Assembly: GCF_009882975.1 (NCBI RefSeq)
Contig: NZ_WTUX01000068.1
Location: 1-38,158, forward strand
DNA from: Maritimibacter harenae
GTDB lineage: Bacteria; Pseudomonadota; Alphaproteobacteria; Rhodobacterales; Rhodobacteraceae
Direction of reading: 5' to 3'
DNA length: 38,158 bases
The notes beneath the pieces were generated by a model that saw nothing but the letters and a program-made list of their open reading frames with translations, ran no database searches and had not been told where the DNA came from. A program made the position numbers and the translations under genes. This document shows, in pieces, positions 23,212 to 32,565 of this stretch (position 1 is its first letter; every line of letters begins with the position of its first letter).

Positions 23212-24993
23212 TCAATTCGCCCGAACGTAGCTTCCCGGTGCCGGCTCGATGGATTTGTACTTTCCGCGGTTGACGGGCTTTCGAGGCTTGACGGTCTTGC
23301 CGTCTTTGGCCTCGAGCCAGTCCGCCCAGTAGGGCCACCACGACCCCGGCATTTCCGTGGCCTTGGTCAGAAAATTCGCTGGTTCTGGCGGATAGGTGTC
23401 GCTTTTTCTGAAACCGTATTTGGCACGTTCGGTCGGGGGGTTGATGACTCCGGCAATATGGCCCGAGCCGCCAAGGACAAATTCAACCTCGCCGCCGAGT
23501 ATCTGCGTAGCTGGATAAATCGAGGTCCAGGGGGCGATGTGATCCTCGGACGTGGCAAGTACGAAAACCGGCGTTTCGATCTTGCTCAGATCGATCTTGA
23601 CACCGTTCATTTCCAATCCACCGGGCTGGCGCAGCCGGTTCTCTAGATAGACCTCTTTGAGATACCAAAGCAGCATGGCCGCAGGCAGTCGTGTGGAATC
23701 CGAATTCCAATACAAAAGGTCGAAAGCCCGGGGTTTCCGACCGCGCAGGTAATTGGCCTCGAAGAACGACCAGATCAAATCGTTCTCGCGAAGCATCGAG
23801 AACATGTCCTGCAAGTGATAGGCTTCAAGATAGCCTTTCTCTTCCATATGCGCACGCAGGACTTCCAGCCGGTTTTCATCGACGAAGACGCCGATTTCGC
23901 CCACGTCCTTGAAATCGACCATGGTGGCCAGTGTCGTGGCGGAATTGACCCGGTCATCACCAATGGCTGCGAGGTAAGCCAGCGTTGCCGTCACCAGGAT
24001 GCCACCAATGCAGAAACCGAGGATATTGGCCTTTTCTTCGCGGGTGATGTCGCGAATGGCATCAAGCGCGGCCAGCGGTCCGAGTTTCATGTAATCAGCA
24101 AAATCCTTGTCCGCGTGATCGCTGGTCGGGTTGACCCAGGAAATCACGAACACGGAATGCCCCCGATCCAGCATGTAGCGCACCAGGCTGTTCTTCGGCT
24201 GCATGTCCAGAATGTAGAACTTGTTGATCCAGGCCGGGACAAACAGGATTGGCACACTGTGCTGGTCCGGTGTGCGCGGATGGTACTGGATCAGCTGCAT
24301 CAGGTCGTTTTGAAACACAACCTCGCCTTCTGTCGTGCCAAGATCCTTTCCGACCGTGAACGCCGACGGATCGTTCGTCGCGATGTCCAGGCGCCCCTCA
24401 CCGCGCTCGAGATCGTCGAGCATTTTGGACAATCCTTCCCGAAAACTCGCACTGTTGGTTTCAGTGAACATCTTACGCGCCGGAGCGTTGGTCAGCAGGT
24501 AGTTACTGGGCGACAGTGCGCTCATCATCTGCCGCGTGTAGAATCTGACACGCATATAATCTCTGGAATTTTTTGGAAGCTCTTCCAAAAGGTCATTGGT
24601 CGCGCCTTCAATCGCCAGGAACACATCGCGATAGGCTCGCGATATCGGGTCCTTTTCCCAACTCGGATCGCTGAAACGGCGATCTCGCACACCGCTTTCT
24701 TCATCGGGGCCTTGCAGTATCGCCTTCCACGAAGACTGGATCGCCATGCTGGCCTTTATCTGTGCATCAACCAGCTTGCCCGGCTCCTGCAGCATGTCGG
24801 CCCAGAAGGTTCCATAGGCTTTGGCAAGTGTCTTGGCGTCGATCAGGGAATACTCTGACCCGCTGGCCTTTTTGAGGGCCCGCACGTGCAGCTGTGACAG
24901 CACTTTTGTCGTGCGCAGGGTCAGATCCTGCATTTCCGTTGCGGCCTTTGCTGTGTCGGCTGTGTCGTTCGTTTTAGTCCACTGTGTCATCAT
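23212..24993 (-). CDS. phaC: Class I polyhydroxyalkanoate synthase PhaC
   Basis: A 593-residue class I PHA synthase, polymerising (R)-3-hydroxyacyl-CoA on the granule surface. The alpha/beta-hydrolase core shows the lipase-like box GFCIGG with nucleophile C328, then D484 in TSEDHIAPW and H512 in GGSGHIAGVINPP. Also typical are VPAWINKFYILDMQPKNSLV and VISWVNPTSDHADKDF. The start has two consecutive ATG codons after a weak GGACTCGG. It lies 183 bp behind the MaoC hydratase gene, which could supply its monomers. No phaA, phaB, phasin or phaR gene is seen in the window. Confidence 0.93.
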   Translation of the reverse strand: MMTQWTKTNDTADTAKAATEMQDLTLRTTKVLSQLHVRALKKASGSEYSLIDAKTLAKAYGTFWADMLQEPGKLVDAQIKASMAIQSSWKAILQGPDEESGVRDRRFSDPSWEKDPISRAYRDVFLAIEGATNDLLEELPKNSRDYMRVRFYTRQMMSALSPSNYLLTNAPARKMFTETNSASFREGLSKMLDDLERGEGRLDIATNDPSAFTVGKDLGTTEGEVVFQNDLMQLIQYHPRTPDQHSVPILFVPAWINKFYILDMQPKNSLVRYMLDRGHSVFVISWVNPTSDHADKDFADYMKLGPLAALDAIRDITREEKANILGFCIGGILVTATLAYLAAIGDDRVNSATTLATMVDFKDVGEIGVFVDENRLEVLRAHMEEKGYLEAYHLQDMFSMLRENDLIWSFFEANYLRGRKPRAFDLLYWNSDSTRLPAAMLLWYLKEVYLENRLRQPGGLEMNGVKIDLSKIETPVFVLATSEDHIAPWTSIYPATQILGGEVEFVLGGSGHIAGVINPPTERAKYGFRKSDTYPPEPANFLTKATEMPGSWWPYWADWLEAKDGKTVKPRKPVNRGKYKSIEPAPGSYVRAN

Positions 24994-25175
24994 CCGAGTC
25001 CCATCATGTCAAGTTTGTCTTTCTGGCGCATCCAAGCGGCAACGCCGTCCTGTCAAGCAACCCCAGGAACGTCGTGATACCCACGATGTCCTCTTTGTCG
25101 TCGTGGCGGCTGGTGGAATGTTCAGTCACAGGGGACACAATTTAAGTGGCTGACTAAAGGATCGTCGGCCATATC

Positions 25176-25625
25176 CTACGCGGCTTTTGTGCCCCGTTTG
25201 GCGCTGGAGGTCAGCTTGACAGTGGCCTCGCCGTCCACCACGACCTGCCCGCGGACGCGGCAGGTTGTTCTCAAGTTCGCGCGGCAGCGCTCGGTCTCGA
25301 TTGTTTCGACAATCACTTCAGCGTGAACTGTGTCTCCTGGACGCACAGGTGCCACAAAATTCATCTCCTGCGAGATATAGATTGTTCCGGGCCCGGGTAG
25401 TTTGTTGGCAATCGCCGCGGAGATAGTGCTGGCGGTAAGAAACCCATGCGCGATCCGGCCATTGAACGGTGTGGTTTTGGCAAACTCATCATTGATGTGA
25501 ATGGCGTTGTTGTCGCCGGATGCCCCGGCAAAGAGAACAATGTCGGCGTCGGTGATGGTTTTCGAGAACGTGGCGGTCATGCCCGGTTCGAGATCTTCGA
25601 TGTCATATCCGTTCAGCTCGTTCAT
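25176..25625 (-). CDS. phaJ: MaoC-like (R)-specific enoyl-CoA hydratase
   Basis: A 149-residue MaoC hot-dog-fold hydratase. The catalytic Asp/His motif is visible as FAGASGDNNAIHINDEFA, followed by GRIAHGFLTAS. The start is ATG 25625 with CAGGAGAA upstream; the longer frame reads into the intergenic region. Family members hydrate trans-2-enoyl-CoA to (R)-3-hydroxyacyl-CoA, linking beta-oxidation to PHA synthesis (PhaJ). Sitting between ETF-QO and phaC, that role is likely, though the symbol is by analogy. It may also replace the hydratase step if the crotonase-fold protein has another function. Confidence 0.82.
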   Translation of the reverse strand: MNELNGYDIEDLEPGMTATFSKTITDADIVLFAGASGDNNAIHINDEFAKTTPFNGRIAHGFLTASTISAAIANKLPGPGTIYISQEMNFVAPVRPGDTVHAEVIVETIETERCRANLRTTCRVRGQVVVDGEATVKLTSSAKRGTKAA

Positions 25626-25650
25626 AGTGCGGTTCTCCTGATTTAGGCAT

Positions 25651-27300
25651 TTACATGTTCGGATAATTTGGTCCGTCGCCGCCCTGCGGCGTGACCCAGT
25701 TGATGTTCTGGCTTGGGTCCTTGATGTCACAGGTCTTGCAGTGCACGCAGTTCTGGAAATTGATCACGAAGCGCGGGTCGCTGCCGTCTTCCTCGACCAC
25801 CTCGTAGACGCCGGCCGGGCAATAGCGCTGTGCCGGTTCGCCGTATTTTGGCAGGTTGACCGAGATCGGCAATTTGTCATCACCCAGCTGCAGGTGGCTT
25901 GGCTGACTTTCCTCGTGATTGGTCATCGCAAACGACACGTTGGTCAGCCGGTCAAAGCTCAGCTTGCCATCGGGTTTTGGATAATCGATCACCTTGTGCT
26001 TGCTGGCCTCTTCGGTGGCCGCCGCATCGGTCTTGCCATGTTTCATCGTGCCAAAGAGCGAAAAGCCCAGCGTGTTGGTCCACATGTCCAGACCGCCCAG
26101 CGCCAGCGAGGGCAGCATCCCCCATTTCGACCACATCGGCTTGACGTTGCGCACCTTTTTCAGATCCTTGCCGATGGCGCCGCCCCGCACGTCGTCCTCA
26201 TACGCCGTCAGCTCATCACCCGACCGCTCGACCTTAATCGCGTCAAACGCCGCCTCGGCCGCGGCCTTGCCGCTGAGCATCGCGTTGTGATTACCCTTGA
26301 TCCGCGGCACGTTGACCATGCCCACCGAACAGCCCAACAGCGCTACACCGGGTGCCACCATTTTCGGCATCGACTGGTATCCGCCTTCGGAAATCGCCCG
26401 TGCGCCATAGGCCACGCGTTTGCCGCCTTCCAGCAGTTCGGCCACCATCGGGTGATGCTTGAAGCGCTGGAATTCCATATAGGGGAAGAGATGCGGGTTC
26501 TTGTAGTTCAGGTGCACCACGAACCCGACATAGACCTGGTTGTTCTCGAGGTGATAGATGAACGACCCGCCCCCGGCATTGCCTCCCAGCGGCCAGCCCA
26601 TGGTGTGGGTCACCTCACCCTCGTTGTGCTTGTCCGGGTCGATCTCCCAGATCTCTTTCATGCCGATGCCGAATTTCTGCGGCTCCTTGCCCTTCGACAG
26701 GTCGTATTTGGCAATCACTTCCTTGGCCAGTGACCCGCGCACGCCCTCGGACAGAAACACGTACTTGCCGTGCAGCTCCATGCCGGGCTCATAGGCCGGC
26801 CCCGGTGTGCCATCGGCTTCCTTGCCGAACTCACCGGCCACAACACCCTTCACGCCGCCGTTTTCGTCATAAACCAGCTCGGAACAGGCCATGCCGGGGA
26901 AAACCTCGACGCCCAGCTCCTCGGCCTGCTCGGCCATCCAGCGACAGACATTGGCCATGCTGACGATGTAGTTGCCGTGGTTGTTCATCAGCGGCGGCAT
27001 CGGAAACCCCGGCACCCGGATCTGACCGGCCTCGCCCAGCATGTAGAACTTGTCGGAGGTCACCGGGACGTTTAGCGGCGCGCCCTTTTCCTTCCAGTCG
27101 GGGATCAGCGCCTCGAGCCCCGAGGGATCGAGTACTGCGCCGGACAGGATATGCGCCCCCACTTCCGAACCCTTTTCCAGCACCACCACGTCAAGCGAAC
27201 TGTCGAGCTGCTTGAGACGGACCGCGGCGCTCAGACCCGCAGGCCCCGCGCCGGCGATCACCACATCATATTCTATCGTTTCTCGTGCAGATCCAGACAT
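25651..27300 (-). CDS. Electron transfer flavoprotein-ubiquinone oxidoreductase
   Basis: A 549-residue ETF-QO, the membrane-bound enzyme that moves electrons from reduced ETF to ubiquinone. FAD binding: DVVIAGAGPAGLSAAVRL at the N-terminus. The C-terminal 4Fe-4S cluster ligands appear in RYCPAGVYEV and NCVHCKTCDIKDPSQNINW, followed by PQGGDGPNYPNM at the end. The start is ATG 27300, 11 bp after the acyl-CoA dehydrogenase stop; the longer frame overlaps that gene. Length matches the family. With etfAB in the same operon it completes electron transfer for the two acyl-CoA dehydrogenases of the island. Confidence 0.94.
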   Translation of the reverse strand: MSGSARETIEYDVVIAGAGPAGLSAAVRLKQLDSSLDVVVLEKGSEVGAHILSGAVLDPSGLEALIPDWKEKGAPLNVPVTSDKFYMLGEAGQIRVPGFPMPPLMNNHGNYIVSMANVCRWMAEQAEELGVEVFPGMACSELVYDENGGVKGVVAGEFGKEADGTPGPAYEPGMELHGKYVFLSEGVRGSLAKEVIAKYDLSKGKEPQKFGIGMKEIWEIDPDKHNEGEVTHTMGWPLGGNAGGGSFIYHLENNQVYVGFVVHLNYKNPHLFPYMEFQRFKHHPMVAELLEGGKRVAYGARAISEGGYQSMPKMVAPGVALLGCSVGMVNVPRIKGNHNAMLSGKAAAEAAFDAIKVERSGDELTAYEDDVRGGAIGKDLKKVRNVKPMWSKWGMLPSLALGGLDMWTNTLGFSLFGTMKHGKTDAAATEEASKHKVIDYPKPDGKLSFDRLTNVSFAMTNHEESQPSHLQLGDDKLPISVNLPKYGEPAQRYCPAGVYEVVEEDGSDPRFVINFQNCVHCKTCDIKDPSQNINWVTPQGGDGPNYPNM

Positions 27301-27310
27301 CTCAATGACC

Positions 27311-29095
27311 TCACGCAACGCTGTGCAGATCAGAGGGTGCCAGCGCCAGAACGCTCGACGCACCATCCGTCGCCGCGCTCAGCCGTGCCAGCGCCTCGGG
27401 GAAGACTTGCTGCGCATAGAATTCCGCCAGCCGGATCTTGGCGCCGGCATGGTCGGATTGGCCACCCGCGGCAGGTTCCCCAGCGGCAGCAAGCGCCGCA
27501 TCGCCCAAGGCCCAGGCGCCCAGCGAAAGGCCGAAGAGCTCTAGCACGTTCATTGCCGACGCGGCCTGCGTATGTGCGGTTTCCTTACCCGCATCAAGCA
27601 GCCATCTTGTAGCGGTTTCCACCGTATCGGCAGCGTGCGAAACGCTGCGCGACAAGAGCGTCCAATCACCGTGCGGGCTGCTCTCGCAGGCAAGTTCCGC
27701 CGCGCTCAATCGCATGTCGTCGATGATTTCCTGAACCGCCGCACCGCGGTCGCGCAGGATCTTGCGCCCGGTCAGGTCGAGTGCCTGAATGCCCGTGGTA
27801 CCCTCGTAGATCGTGGTGATCCGGGCGTCGCGCAGGTGCTGTGCTACACCGGTTTCCTCGATATAGCCCATGCCACCATGAACCTGAATGCCAAGCGAGG
27901 CGGTCTGGATCGACATCTCGGTCGAACAGCCTTTGACAACCGGGATCAGTAGATCAACCCGGCGCTGTGCACGGTCCCGGGCCTCGGGGTCGACGGCGCG
28001 ATGCGCAAAATCCAGCGCCGCCGCGGCGCGGTAGGCGAGAATGCGGGCGGCTTCGGTGCGGCTCTTCATGATACCCAGCATGCGGCGAACATCTGGATGG
28101 TGAATGATTGCGGCCGACCCCTCGACCCCGTCAACCTTGCCCTGCCGGCGGTCGGCTGCATACGCCGCCGCGTCCTGGCAGGCATGTTCGGCAACGCCGA
28201 TGCCCTGGATTCCCACATTGAGCCGGGCGTTGTTCATCATCGCGAACATATACTCCAGTCCACGGTTGACCTCGCCCACAAGGTAACCGACGGCGCCACC
28301 GCTATCTCCAAATGACAACGTGCATGTCGGGCTGGCATGAATACCCAGCTTGTGCTCAATCGAAACGCAGTGCACGTCATTGGGAGCGCCATCTGGCATC
28401 ACCTTCGGTACAACGAAGAGCGAGATGCCTTTGACGCCCGCCGGAGCATCAGGCAGTCGGGCCAGCACGAGGTGGATGATGTTGTCAGTAAGGTCATGCT
28501 CGCCGTAAGTTATGAAGATCTTCTGGCCGCTGATCCGGTAGCAATCGCCCTCGGGCACCGCCTTTGACCGTATCGCGGCCAGATCAGACCCTGCCTGCGG
28601 TTCTGTCAAGTTCATGGTTCCGGTCCATTCGCCGCTCACCAGTTTGGGCAGGTAGGTCTCTTTCAAGGTGTCCGAAGCATAGCATTCAAGCGCCTCGATC
28701 GCGCCCTGGGTCAGCATCGGGCAGAGCTGGAATGCCATGTTGGCGCCGTGGAACATCTCCTGGATGCAGGCATTGACCACGAAGGGCAGACCCATGCCAC
28801 CGTATTCGGGGCTTGCCGACGGGCTGTTCCAGCCCATCTCGACCAGCATGTCGTAGACGGTTTTCCAGCCTTCGGGCATGGTCACCCGGCGATCTTCAAA
28901 ACCCAGACCGGCGAGGTCGCCGGACCGGCTGAGCGGCGACAGTTCTAGGCCGGCATATTTGGCGGCTTCCTCGAGGATCGCGTCCACCATATCCGGCGTT
29001 GCCTCTTCAAGGCCAGGCAACTGGCTGATCGCGTCGAGATCACAAAGCTTGCGCAGAACGAAACGCATGTCCTGAAGGGGGGCGGTATAGGTCAT
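27311..29095 (-). CDS. DmdC-like long acyl-CoA dehydrogenase
   Basis: A 594-residue acyl-CoA dehydrogenase of the extended type, with an additional N-terminal part ([19 protein letters not shown]) and a C-terminal extension; the ~600-residue length matches 3-methylmercaptopropionyl-CoA dehydrogenase (DmdC) and related enzymes. FAD/substrate motifs are [40 protein letters not shown] and the catalytic-Glu motif [12 protein letters not shown], which here is intact. Substrates of relatives range from methylthiopropionyl-CoA to ordinary acyl-CoAs, so I do not assign dmdC. It sits between etfA and the ETF-QO gene in the leftward operon. Confidence 0.87.
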   Translation of the reverse strand: MTYTAPLQDMRFVLRKLCDLDAISQLPGLEEATPDMVDAILEEAAKYAGLELSPLSRSGDLAGLGFEDRRVTMPEGWKTVYDMLVEMGWNSPSASPEYGGMGLPFVVNACIQEMFHGANMAFQLCPMLTQGAIEALECYASDTLKETYLPKLVSGEWTGTMNLTEPQAGSDLAAIRSKAVPEGDCYRISGQKIFITYGEHDLTDNIIHLVLARLPDAPAGVKGISLFVVPKVMPDGAPNDVHCVSIEHKLGIHASPTCTLSFGDSGGAVGYLVGEVNRGLEYMFAMMNNARLNVGIQGIGVAEHACQDAAAYAADRRQGKVDGVEGSAAIIHHPDVRRMLGIMKSRTEAARILAYRAAAALDFAHRAVDPEARDRAQRRVDLLIPVVKGCSTEMSIQTASLGIQVHGGMGYIEETGVAQHLRDARITTIYEGTTGIQALDLTGRKILRDRGAAVQEIIDDMRLSAAELACESSPHGDWTLLSRSVSHAADTVETATRWLLDAGKETAHTQAASAMNVLELFGLSLGAWALGDAALAAAGEPAAGGQSDHAGAKIRLAEFYAQQVFPEALARLSAATDGASSVLALAPSDLHSVA

Positions 29096-29109
29096 TTTCT
29101 GACTCCAGA

Positions 29110-30036
29110 TCAGAGCTTTTCGATCAATTCCGGCACGGCGGTGAACAGGTCGGCGACCAGTCCGAAATCCGCGACCTGGAAGATCGGGGCCTCTTCGTCC
29201 TTGTTGATGGCAACGATGACCTTGGAGTCCTTCATGCCGGCGAGGTGCTGGATCGCACCCGAGATGCCGACCGCAACATAGAGGTCCGGGGCCACGACCT
29301 TGCCGGTCTGGCCGACCTGCCAGTCGTTGGGGGCATAGCCCGAATCGACCGCCGCGCGCGACGCGCCGACAGCGGCGCCTAGCTTGTCCGCGAGGGCTTC
29401 GATCAGTTTGAAGTCCTCTTCGGAACCGACACCGCGGCCACCCGAGACCACGACGCCTGCCGAGGTCAGTTCAGGTCGATCGCTTTCGGCGACCTTGTCC
29501 TCGACCCATTCGCTGAGGCCGGGATTGTCACCCGCCGAGATGGTTTCGATCGGGGCCGAACCACCGTCACCGGCCGCATCAAAGGTCGAGGTGCGGAAGG
29601 TGACGACCTTTTTGGCATCGTTCGAGCGGACCGTCTGCACGGCATTGCCGGCATAGATCGGGCGTTCGAACGTGTTGCCGTCAACCACGCCCGAGGCATC
29701 TGAGATCACCATCACGTCCAGCAGTGCGGCAACACGCGGCATCACGTTCTTGGCGTCGGTGGTGGCGGGCGCAACGATATGCTCGTAATCACCGGCCAGC
29801 GACACGATCAGCGCAGCGGTGGATTCCGCCAGGCGGTGGCCGAGGCTTGCGTCTTCGGCGACCAGCACTCTGGACACGCCGTCGATCTTGGCGGCGGCTT
29901 CGCCCGCGGCGGCGGCAGAGCCCCCGGCACAGAGCGCGGTCACGTCACCCAGGGCCTTGGCGGCGGTCACGGCCTTGGCGGTGGCGTCCAGCGACAATTC
30001 GCCATTGTTCACTTCGGCAAGGAGAAGAACAGCCAT
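29110..30036 (-). CDS. etfA: Electron transfer flavoprotein alpha subunit
   Basis: A 308-residue ETF alpha subunit ([18 protein letters not shown]). The FAD-binding C-terminal domain shows [35 protein letters not shown] and [17 protein letters not shown], then [20 protein letters not shown]. The true start is ATG 30036, overlapping the etfB stop by one base (TAATG); the longer open frame runs through etfB. It pairs with EtfB to accept electrons from acyl-CoA dehydrogenases. A dedicated ETF pair beside catabolic dehydrogenases suggests specialised use in this pathway. Confidence 0.95.
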   Translation of the reverse strand: MAVLLLAEVNNGELSLDATAKAVTAAKALGDVTALCAGGSAAAAGEAAAKIDGVSRVLVAEDASLGHRLAESTAALIVSLAGDYEHIVAPATTDAKNVMPRVAALLDVMVISDASGVVDGNTFERPIYAGNAVQTVRSNDAKKVVTFRTSTFDAAGDGGSAPIETISAGDNPGLSEWVEDKVAESDRPELTSAGVVVSGGRGVGSEEDFKLIEALADKLGAAVGASRAAVDSGYAPNDWQVGQTGKVVAPDLYVAVGISGAIQHLAGMKDSKVIVAINKDEEAPIFQVADFGLVADLFTAVPELIEKL

Positions 30037-30794
30037 TACACAGCCCCCGCTTCTTTGAGTTTCTCGACCAGTTCGTCGACCGAGCCGACGATGATCCCAG
30101 CGGCGCGGGCCTCGGGTTCGGCCGTGCTGACGATTTCCAGGCGCGGGGCGACTTCGACGCCGTAATCGGCGGCGGTTTTTTCGTCCAACGGCTTTTTCTT
30201 GGCCTTCATGATATTCGGCAGCGAGGCATAGCGCGGTTCGTTCAGGCGCAGGTCGACGGTGACGATGGCCGGCATTTTGACCTTGATAGTTTGCAATCCG
30301 CCGTCGACTTCGCGGGTCACGTTGGCGCTGTCGCCGTCGATCTCCAGTTTGGAGGCGAACGTCGCCTGTGCCCAACCCGTGAGCGCCGCAAGCATCTGCC
30401 CGGTGGCGTTCATGTCATTGTCGATGGCCTGTTTACCGCACAGAACGATACCTGGCTGTTCTTCGTCGATCACCGCTTTCAGCAGCTTCGCCACGGCGAG
30501 GGGTTCGATGTCGGTATGCACATCGTCGGCGGCGACAATCAGGATCGCCCGGTCGGCCCCCATGGCCAAAGCTGTCCGCAGCGTTTCCTGCGCCTGCTTT
30601 ACGCCGACCGAGACCGCAATGATCTCTTCGGCTTTGCCGGCCTCTTTCAGTCGGATCGCCTCCTCGACGGCAATTTCGTCAAACGGATTCATCGACATTT
30701 TCACGTTGGCGAGATCAACGCCCGATCCGCCCGCTTTGACGCGAACCTTCACGTTATAGTCGATCACGCGTTTGACAGGCACCAGCACCTTCAT
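30036..30794 (-). CDS. etfB: Electron transfer flavoprotein beta subunit
   Basis: A 252-residue ETF beta subunit beginning [20 protein letters not shown], with [20 protein letters not shown] and the AMP-binding/dehydrogenase-docking region [20 protein letters not shown] as in the family (here EVDGGLQ). The start is ATG 30794 with AAGGAGCC upstream; the track's longer frame extends into leader sequence. First intact gene of the leftward operon, 460 bp downstream of the palindromic promoter at 31,257-31,294, the gap being filled by gene remnants. Confidence 0.95.
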   Translation of the reverse strand: MKVLVPVKRVIDYNVKVRVKAGGSGVDLANVKMSMNPFDEIAVEEAIRLKEAGKAEEIIAVSVGVKQAQETLRTALAMGADRAILIVAADDVHTDIEPLAVAKLLKAVIDEEQPGIVLCGKQAIDNDMNATGQMLAALTGWAQATFASKLEIDGDSANVTREVDGGLQTIKVKMPAIVTVDLRLNEPRYASLPNIMKAKKKPLDEKTAADYGVEVAPRLEIVSTAEPEARAAGIIVGSVDELVEKLKEAGAV

Positions 30795-30949
30795 TATGAG
30801 GCTCCTTTTTTTGATGTTCGGCCATCGGGAAGTGTCCGATGGGAAACGCGACTTCACTTGGTAGTTTCGTTCAGCTTCCAGAGATTGTTCACCACGTCAC
30901 TGCCATCTTCGAAAACCCGGTTTAATGTGTTTTCAACTTGCCAAATGCA

Positions 30950-31243
30950 GCTGATTTTGTGGCTCGCCTTTTTGGCGCCCATGCCAACAATCGACGCAAC
31001 CGCCACCGGGTACTTTGCTTGTAAGGTACATGTGGACGAGGTGTTTGTAGCTCTTGCTGTCCTTGATCCCCTTCAGGCTGAGGCTTTCCAATTGGGTGGA
31101 CGACGTGCGGCAGCTGGCATCGCATGTCTTCGATCACAATCCTGAGCTGGCAGCCCTGGTTACAGCCTGCAGCAATGATTTCGTCAACGCGCACCAGATC
31201 GGCGACCCCTTTGGTTCCAAGACGACAGTTTTTTTGTCAGCAT
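30950..31243 (-). pseudogene. LivK-type binding protein remnant
   Basis: Just after the mirrored promoter a ribosome site (AAGGA, 7 nt) precedes ATG 31243, encoding MLTKKLSS and then losing frame. In another frame follows VRVDEIIAAGCNQGCQLRIV and IEDMRCQLPHVV, matching MRVDEINAAGGIHGRQLEIV and IEDTQYQVPRAI of the intact livK. The signal peptide region and nearly all the rest are missing, with further frame changes after about 31,090. The promoter therefore originally served a binding protein gene and now reads through to etfB. Confidence 0.75.
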
Positions 31244-31256
31244 TTAGGTTTCCTTT

Positions 31257-31294
31257 TTACTGACTAGTAAGTAATAAATAGCTGAAGCAGTCAA
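31257..31294 (-). promoter_or_regulatory. Promoter with TetR-type palindromic operator for the leftward operon
   Basis: On the minus strand a -35 box TTGACT (31289-31294) is followed after exactly 18 nt by TTACTAGTCAGTAA (31257-31270), the same palindrome as at 10,597-10,610 except for one central base. The flank TTATTACTTACT is also shared. It faces left towards the livK remnant and etfB. Identical architecture at both outer edges of the island argues for one repressor acting on both operons. Confidence 0.75.
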
Positions 31295-31614
31295 CAAAAA
31301 ATATTGACGCTTTTTCATAAGCTTGGGGATAGCTATCAGAAGAAGCGGGTGCTTTGCCGCGTTCAAACGAGAATCAGAAGTAGTGTGTTATCGTGCCAAG
31401 CACATTGTCCGTTCAATATATGCGTTGCGGTCTGTGAACTCTCGTTTCTGCTTGCGCCCGCTCAGTGCCGGTCGGGAACAAGGGAAAAGCACATTTGCGA
31501 CCCATCGGCTTTAGCCAAAAAAAGACGGGCTCTCGAATTCCCGAGGATCGCAAATACTTAACATAAACTTCATTATGCGGCTTAATATTTTGCGTTGCGA
31601 TAGTATATTATCGT
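31295..31614. other. Intergenic region without a recognised gene
   Basis: About 320 bp between the leftward promoter and the secreted hypothetical protein. It is AT-richer than its neighbours, particularly at the two ends. Short open frames on the plus strand (for example from 31,304) show no family resemblance and no good ribosome site. It probably contains the promoter of the gene at 31,651, but no clear boxes stand out. Confidence 0.4.
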
Positions 31615-31650
31615 ATGTATGCTGAACTCCTCTCACGGAGGTCCCCCAGT

Positions 31651-32346
31651 ATGCGCCATTTACTCAAGAAGCTCCTCCCCTCGGTCGCAGTCGCTTTGGC
31701 CGCGACAAGCTTTTCGCTGCCGGCACCCGCCCGCGCGCAGACCTACCCGATCGATTGCGCGATCCTCTTGTGCCTGTCTGGCGGCTGGCCCGCTTCCGTC
31801 CCTTGCGCCCGAGCCCGCGCCGAGTTCATCCGGCGGATTACGCCTTGGCCAGTGGAACCGCCGCTGCAAATCTGGCGCTGTCCCATGGGCGCGTCCTATG
31901 AGAGCGATCGGCAATCAAACAACGCTGACCGCATAATTGAAGCCTTGTACCGGACCGACAACCGTCGACCGCTCCAATCCTTGCCAGTAGATAATCTCGT
32001 TCCCACAGACTTCACCCTTCGGCTTGTTCAGGACCGCGCGGACATCGATATCAGCGGGCCAGAGTTCAATTTCGTGCGGTCCATCCGCGTCTTCGATGTA
32101 CGGTATGCACGACAGCACGAGTCCGGGCGCGATGGGGATTGTAACCGAAGCGCGACCGTGGTCCTCGGCACCTACGGGACCCAAGGCGATTTCTCATGGC
32201 AGCGATCTTCCATAACTGCCCTGCCCGAGGCCCATGTGGGACTTGAACGTTGGGGCCAGAATTGCCCGGGTATCTATCACCGATCTGTCTTCGTCGATTG
32301 GCGTGACTATGAGGGCAACTACGGCTTCGAACAGGTGAACTACTAG
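31651..32346 (+). CDS. Secreted conserved hypothetical protein
   Basis: A 231-residue protein with a Sec signal peptide: MRHLLKKLLPSVAVALAATS, then cleavage probably after ARAQ. The mature part starts TYPIDCAILLCLSGGWPASV with several Cys (CAILLC, PCARA, WRCPMG, GDCNRS, QNCPG) suggesting disulfides in the periplasm. I chose ATG 31651, which follows CGGAGG, over ATG 31615. From memory, similar proteins accompany conjugation gene clusters of Rhodobacterales, so it may be a stray from an integrative conjugative element; no tra/trb gene is nearby here. Function unknown. Confidence 0.7.
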   Translation: MRHLLKKLLPSVAVALAATSFSLPAPARAQTYPIDCAILLCLSGGWPASVPCARARAEFIRRITPWPVEPPLQIWRCPMGASYESDRQSNNADRIIEALYRTDNRRPLQSLPVDNLVPTDFTLRLVQDRADIDISGPEFNFVRSIRVFDVRYARQHESGRDGDCNRSATVVLGTYGTQGDFSWQRSSITALPEAHVGLERWGQNCPGIYHRSVFVDWRDYEGNYGFEQVNY

Positions 32347-32565
32347 CGCTGACAAAGACAGCTTTGCCATCATGCTGCGAGAATTTTAGCGTGCTGAGTT
32401 GTTCAAATACCGGCCCTTCGCTGCTTTCGGTGCGTTTGTCCGGAGAGCGGACTAAGCACCATTTCGCTGCGGCTGCGCCAGTGGCCGCTTCAGCTCAATC
32501 CGAAAAAACGGTTAAACCTAGAGAACCCACAAGGGAATGCTTTCCCCCGCTGCAGGCTACATCAC

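Noticed and set aside
29724-31145. 473-codon plus-strand open frame opposite etfA and etfB
   Set aside because: It spans two genes and the intergenic region on the opposite strand; long only because high-GC sequence lacks stops.
31304-31561. 85-codon plus-strand frame between the promoter and the secreted protein
   Set aside because: No homology recognised, no ribosome site, composition unlike coding sequence of this organism.
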